This document shows, piece after piece, positions 7,451-8,970 of a stretch of 8,970 nucleotides of DNA (its first letter is position 1; every line of letters starts with the position of its first letter). The notes beneath the pieces are model-generated. The model was not told where the DNA came from. It was given only the letters and a program-made list of their open reading frames with translations, and did not search any database. The stretch comes from UMGS755 sp045602005 (GTDB lineage Bacteria; Bacillota; Clostridia; UBA1381; UBA9506): contig JAZSAS010000060.1 in assembly GCA_045602005.1 (NCBI GenBank), positions 1 through 8,970 of the forward strand, given 5' to 3'. The translations under genes and the position numbers were made by a program.

Positions 7451-8652
7451 CGAATCAGCTTTCCCTCCTCATAACTACCAGCACGAACAACCACCTCGTC
7501 ATACAGGCGCAGGGGTGTTTGGCTGTCTAGAGAGTCTACAATGACCATGTCCTGCGTATTATATAAAATCGTTACGGGAATAAATTTCAGCATATCATCT
7601 CGAATAACATATACACCCGTAACATCGTCCTTCGTTCGCAAACTTTTAACGCTGACCCGATAGCCCGCATAACGTTTTTTGATAAATTCAAGGTTAACAT
7701 AACGCAGTTTTAGCAAAGAATCCACATGCTGGTCACAATCTAAAATTACCGTGATTTGGTTGTTTTCAGCAGGGGAAATATAAAATATTTTTGCATCCAT
7801 CAACTCTTTCGTTAAATCATAAAGCCGCAGACTCACAACATCACCTGTTTTTAGTGTGCCAACGCGGTCGGCAGGCAGGTTCACAGCAATAAAATAACGA
7901 AAATTCTTAATGATTTTGCAGGCCACTGACTCCTGCTTTTCTGCCTGGCCCCGCTCTTTCTCCAACAATTCTTCTACAGACACAGGTGTCAGTTCTGTCA
8001 TGTTATATGGTGTAACAACAGATTCAAGGCCATCAACAGCGGTAGAAAAAACGCCGGCAGAAGGAGCCACCATTCTCTGTTGAGCAGTGCCTATCTGGCT
8101 TTCCAGTTCAGCCTTTTGAGCCCGAAGCTCTGCCAGCGTTCCGCCGGAAGTGCTAACGCCGGTAATCTCGGCTTTTTTTTCACAAAGAGCCTCAATAACA
8201 AGCCGAATTTCGCCCACTTCCGTCATTTCGCCGTTCCGGCCTTTTTCAATCAGCTCTGCCGTTTTTTCTGCAATTTTTTTCTCCAATCGGGAAACATCCC
8301 CGCTGAAATTAATTAAATTGGCCTGATTTTCTTCTATCTGGGTAATTTTTTTCTTTACCTTATCCAGTCGGGTACGCAGCTCAGAAGTTGCCGCATCGGT
8401 ATATATAGCTGCTACCTGCTGTCCCACCGAGACCCGTGCGCCTTCCTGGGCAAGAGGCTCGAACACGCCGTCAGACTTTGATTCCATGACAGATTCATAT
8501 TTAATCATCAGTCCCTTCGTGCTGACCATATCCTCCATGCTGCCCCGATGCAGCGTTTCCACTTGAATACGGGTACCGACCATTGAGCGGACAACATAAA
8601 TCAGAACCAAAATGATAAAAATCGGTATAAGAATGTTGACTTTGCGCTTCAT
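7447..8652 (-). CDS. HlyD/membrane-fusion-like protein, single transmembrane anchor
   Basis: I recognise the architecture but not a named gene. From Met at 8650-8652 the 401-residue product has a short basic N-terminus (MKRK), one transmembrane helix (about 5-23) and an extracytoplasmic part. That part has a half-lipoyl-like segment (about 49-84, SDGVFEPLAQEGARVSVGQQ), two coiled-coil stretches (about 89-164 and 172-194) with LRAQKAELESQ, a second lipoyl-like half starting at APSAGVFS, and a beta-rich C-terminal half. This is the layout of HlyD-type adaptors, yet no ABC or other transporter gene is in the window. An in-frame ATG at 8719-8721 would add 23 residues. I prefer the inner start because the outer one has no Shine-Dalgarno sequence and only about a 15-nt leader, while GGAG lies 12 bp before the inner one. 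It is first in the operon and overlaps yggS by ATGA. Confidence 0.75.
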   Translation of the reverse strand: MKRKVNILIPIFIILVLIYVVRSMVGTRIQVETLHRGSMEDMVSTKGLMIKYESVMESKSDGVFEPLAQEGARVSVGQQVAAIYTDAATSELRTRLDKVKKKITQIEENQANLINFSGDVSRLEKKIAEKTAELIEKGRNGEMTEVGEIRLVIEALCEKKAEITGVSTSGGTLAELRAQKAELESQIGTAQQRMVAPSAGVFSTAVDGLESVVTPYNMTELTPVSVEELLEKERGQAEKQESVACKIIKNFRYFIAVNLPADRVGTLKTGDVVSLRLYDLTKELMDAKIFYISPAENNQITVILDCDQHVDSLLKLRYVNLEFIKKRYAGYRVSVKSLRTKDDVTGVYVIRDDMLKFIPVTILYNTQDMVIVDSLDSQTPLRLYDEVVVRAGSYEEGKLIR

Positions 8653-8742
8653 AGACTTTAACCGCTCCGTTTTCTTCGGTATGATTGCAAAAATTTCTTC
8701 ATGTATACGCCAAAAAAACATACACCAACCCAGTATGTATCT

Positions 8743-8771
8743 ATTGTATCACAAAATTCGCAGTTATGCAA
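8743..8771 (-). promoter_or_regulatory. Sigma-A-type promoter of the operon
   Basis: On the minus strand TTGCAT (8766-8771) is separated by exactly 17 bp from TACAAT (8743-8748), which is preceded by TGA, giving an extended -10 element. Transcription should start near 8736, about 15 bp before the outer and 84 bp before the inner start codon of the HlyD-like gene. It is the only good promoter found on the minus strand and probably drives the whole gene run. The extra leader shows no riboswitch fold that I can see. Confidence 0.72.
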
Positions 8772-8812
8772 CGTTATCTGCAAAAAAATGTTTTAAAAGA
8801 TGGAGAAAACGT

Positions 8813-8841
8813 AATAAATATCCCCCCGTATATGAAGTGAA
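8813..8841 (-). promoter_or_regulatory. Possible hybrid promoter at the IS end
   Basis: TTCACT (8836-8841), inside the insertion sequence terminus, lies 17 bp from TTTATT (8813-8818) outside it. Each hexamer matches the sigma-A consensus at four of six positions. The layout resembles outward promoters made by IS3-family ends, but the match is modest and the native promoter downstream is better. Treat it as a possibility only. Confidence 0.2.
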
Positions 8842-8970
8842 CCCCAAAGTTTAGACAAAATTAAATATTAACTTGCTTGTGAATGAGTTCGGTATTGCAC
8901 CGGACTCATTCCTTTTAGTTTCATAGAAATTCTTTCGTTGTTGTAATAATCAATATATCTTTTTAATTCA
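8833..8970 (-). mobile_element. IS3-family insertion sequence, 3' end only
   Basis: The element enters from the right edge. Its outer boundary is the inverted repeat at 8833-8857, which begins TGAAGTGAACCCC and ends AGTTTAGACA, as in IS150-like members of the IS3 family. Inside it are the last codons of the transposase, read toward the operon. The other end, the rest of orfB, orfA and any target duplication lie outside the window, so intactness cannot be judged. The element stops 61 bp upstream of the -35 box of the operon promoter, which is left intact. Confidence 0.88.
8868..8970 (-). CDS. IS3-family transposase (orfB), C-terminal fragment cut by the window edge
   Basis: The last 33 codons and a TAA stop are visible. 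They read ELKRYIDYYNNERISMKLKG, then MSPVQYRTHSQAS. The YIDYYNNERI...LKGMSPVQYR pattern is the classic C-terminus of DDE integrases of the IS3/IS150 group, just after the catalytic Glu region. The catalytic residues are off the window. The frame has no stop in the visible part, so nothing shows it to be broken. The 10 bp between the stop codon and the inverted repeat are normal for this family. Confidence 0.88.
   Translation of the reverse strand, partial: ELKRYIDYYNNERISMKLKGMSPVQYRTHSQAS

Noticed and set aside
8749..8785. GCAG...CTGC inverted repeat around the -35 box as an operator
   Set aside because: Only the outer four bases pair; the inner bases do not, so there is no real palindrome.
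8612..8854. Plus-strand open frame of 80 codons near the right edge
   Set aside because: It runs through the operon promoter, the IS inverted repeat and the HlyD-like start region, which is not compatible with a real gene.

Overview
The window looks like a piece of chromosome from an anaerobic member of the Clostridia, probably near the Oscillospiraceae/Ruminococcaceae. The evidence is the Gram-positive gene order yggS-sepF-ylmH-divIVA-ileS-lspA-ylyB, strong AGGAGG ribosome binding sites, intermediate G+C, and a CCTCCCTT/AAGGGAGG dispersed repeat of a kind I remember from that group. Taxonomy is inferred from these features, not from a search.

Layout, read on the minus strand (right to left). 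At the right edge is the 3' end of an IS3-family insertion sequence: the last 33 transposase residues, then a terminal inverted repeat whose outer base is 8833. Next, at 8743-8771, is a good sigma-A-type promoter (TTGCAT, 17 bp, TACAAT, with an extended -10 TG). Eight co-directional genes follow: an HlyD-like single-pass membrane protein, yggS (ylmE), sepF, ylmH, divIVA, ileS, lspA and an RluA-family pseudouridine synthase (ylyB). Most gaps are short or absent (ATGA overlap, TGATG junction, and gaps of 6, 20, 38 and 40 bp). The only large gap is 145 bp between ileS and lspA. The run ends at a 19-bp-stem terminator at 253-298. Positions 1-338 hold no gene, only repeats and hairpins.

Functionally this is the division-associated cluster found downstream of ftsZ in many Firmicutes. 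SepF tethers FtsZ to the membrane, DivIVA marks curved membrane at septa and poles, YlmH is an S4 RNA-binding protein and YggS is a PLP-homeostasis protein. IleRS, signal peptidase II and a pseudouridine synthase form the translation/lipoprotein tail. Compared with Bacillus subtilis, ylmG is absent between sepF and ylmH, and the first gene is an HlyD/membrane-fusion-like protein with no transporter partner in view.

The window is mostly ordinary housekeeping sequence. The points most worth a second look are the orphan HlyD-like protein translationally coupled to yggS, the IS3 end just upstream of the operon promoter, and the repeat cluster beyond the terminator. I found no CRISPR array, no tRNA or rRNA, no T-box and no defence or biosynthetic system.
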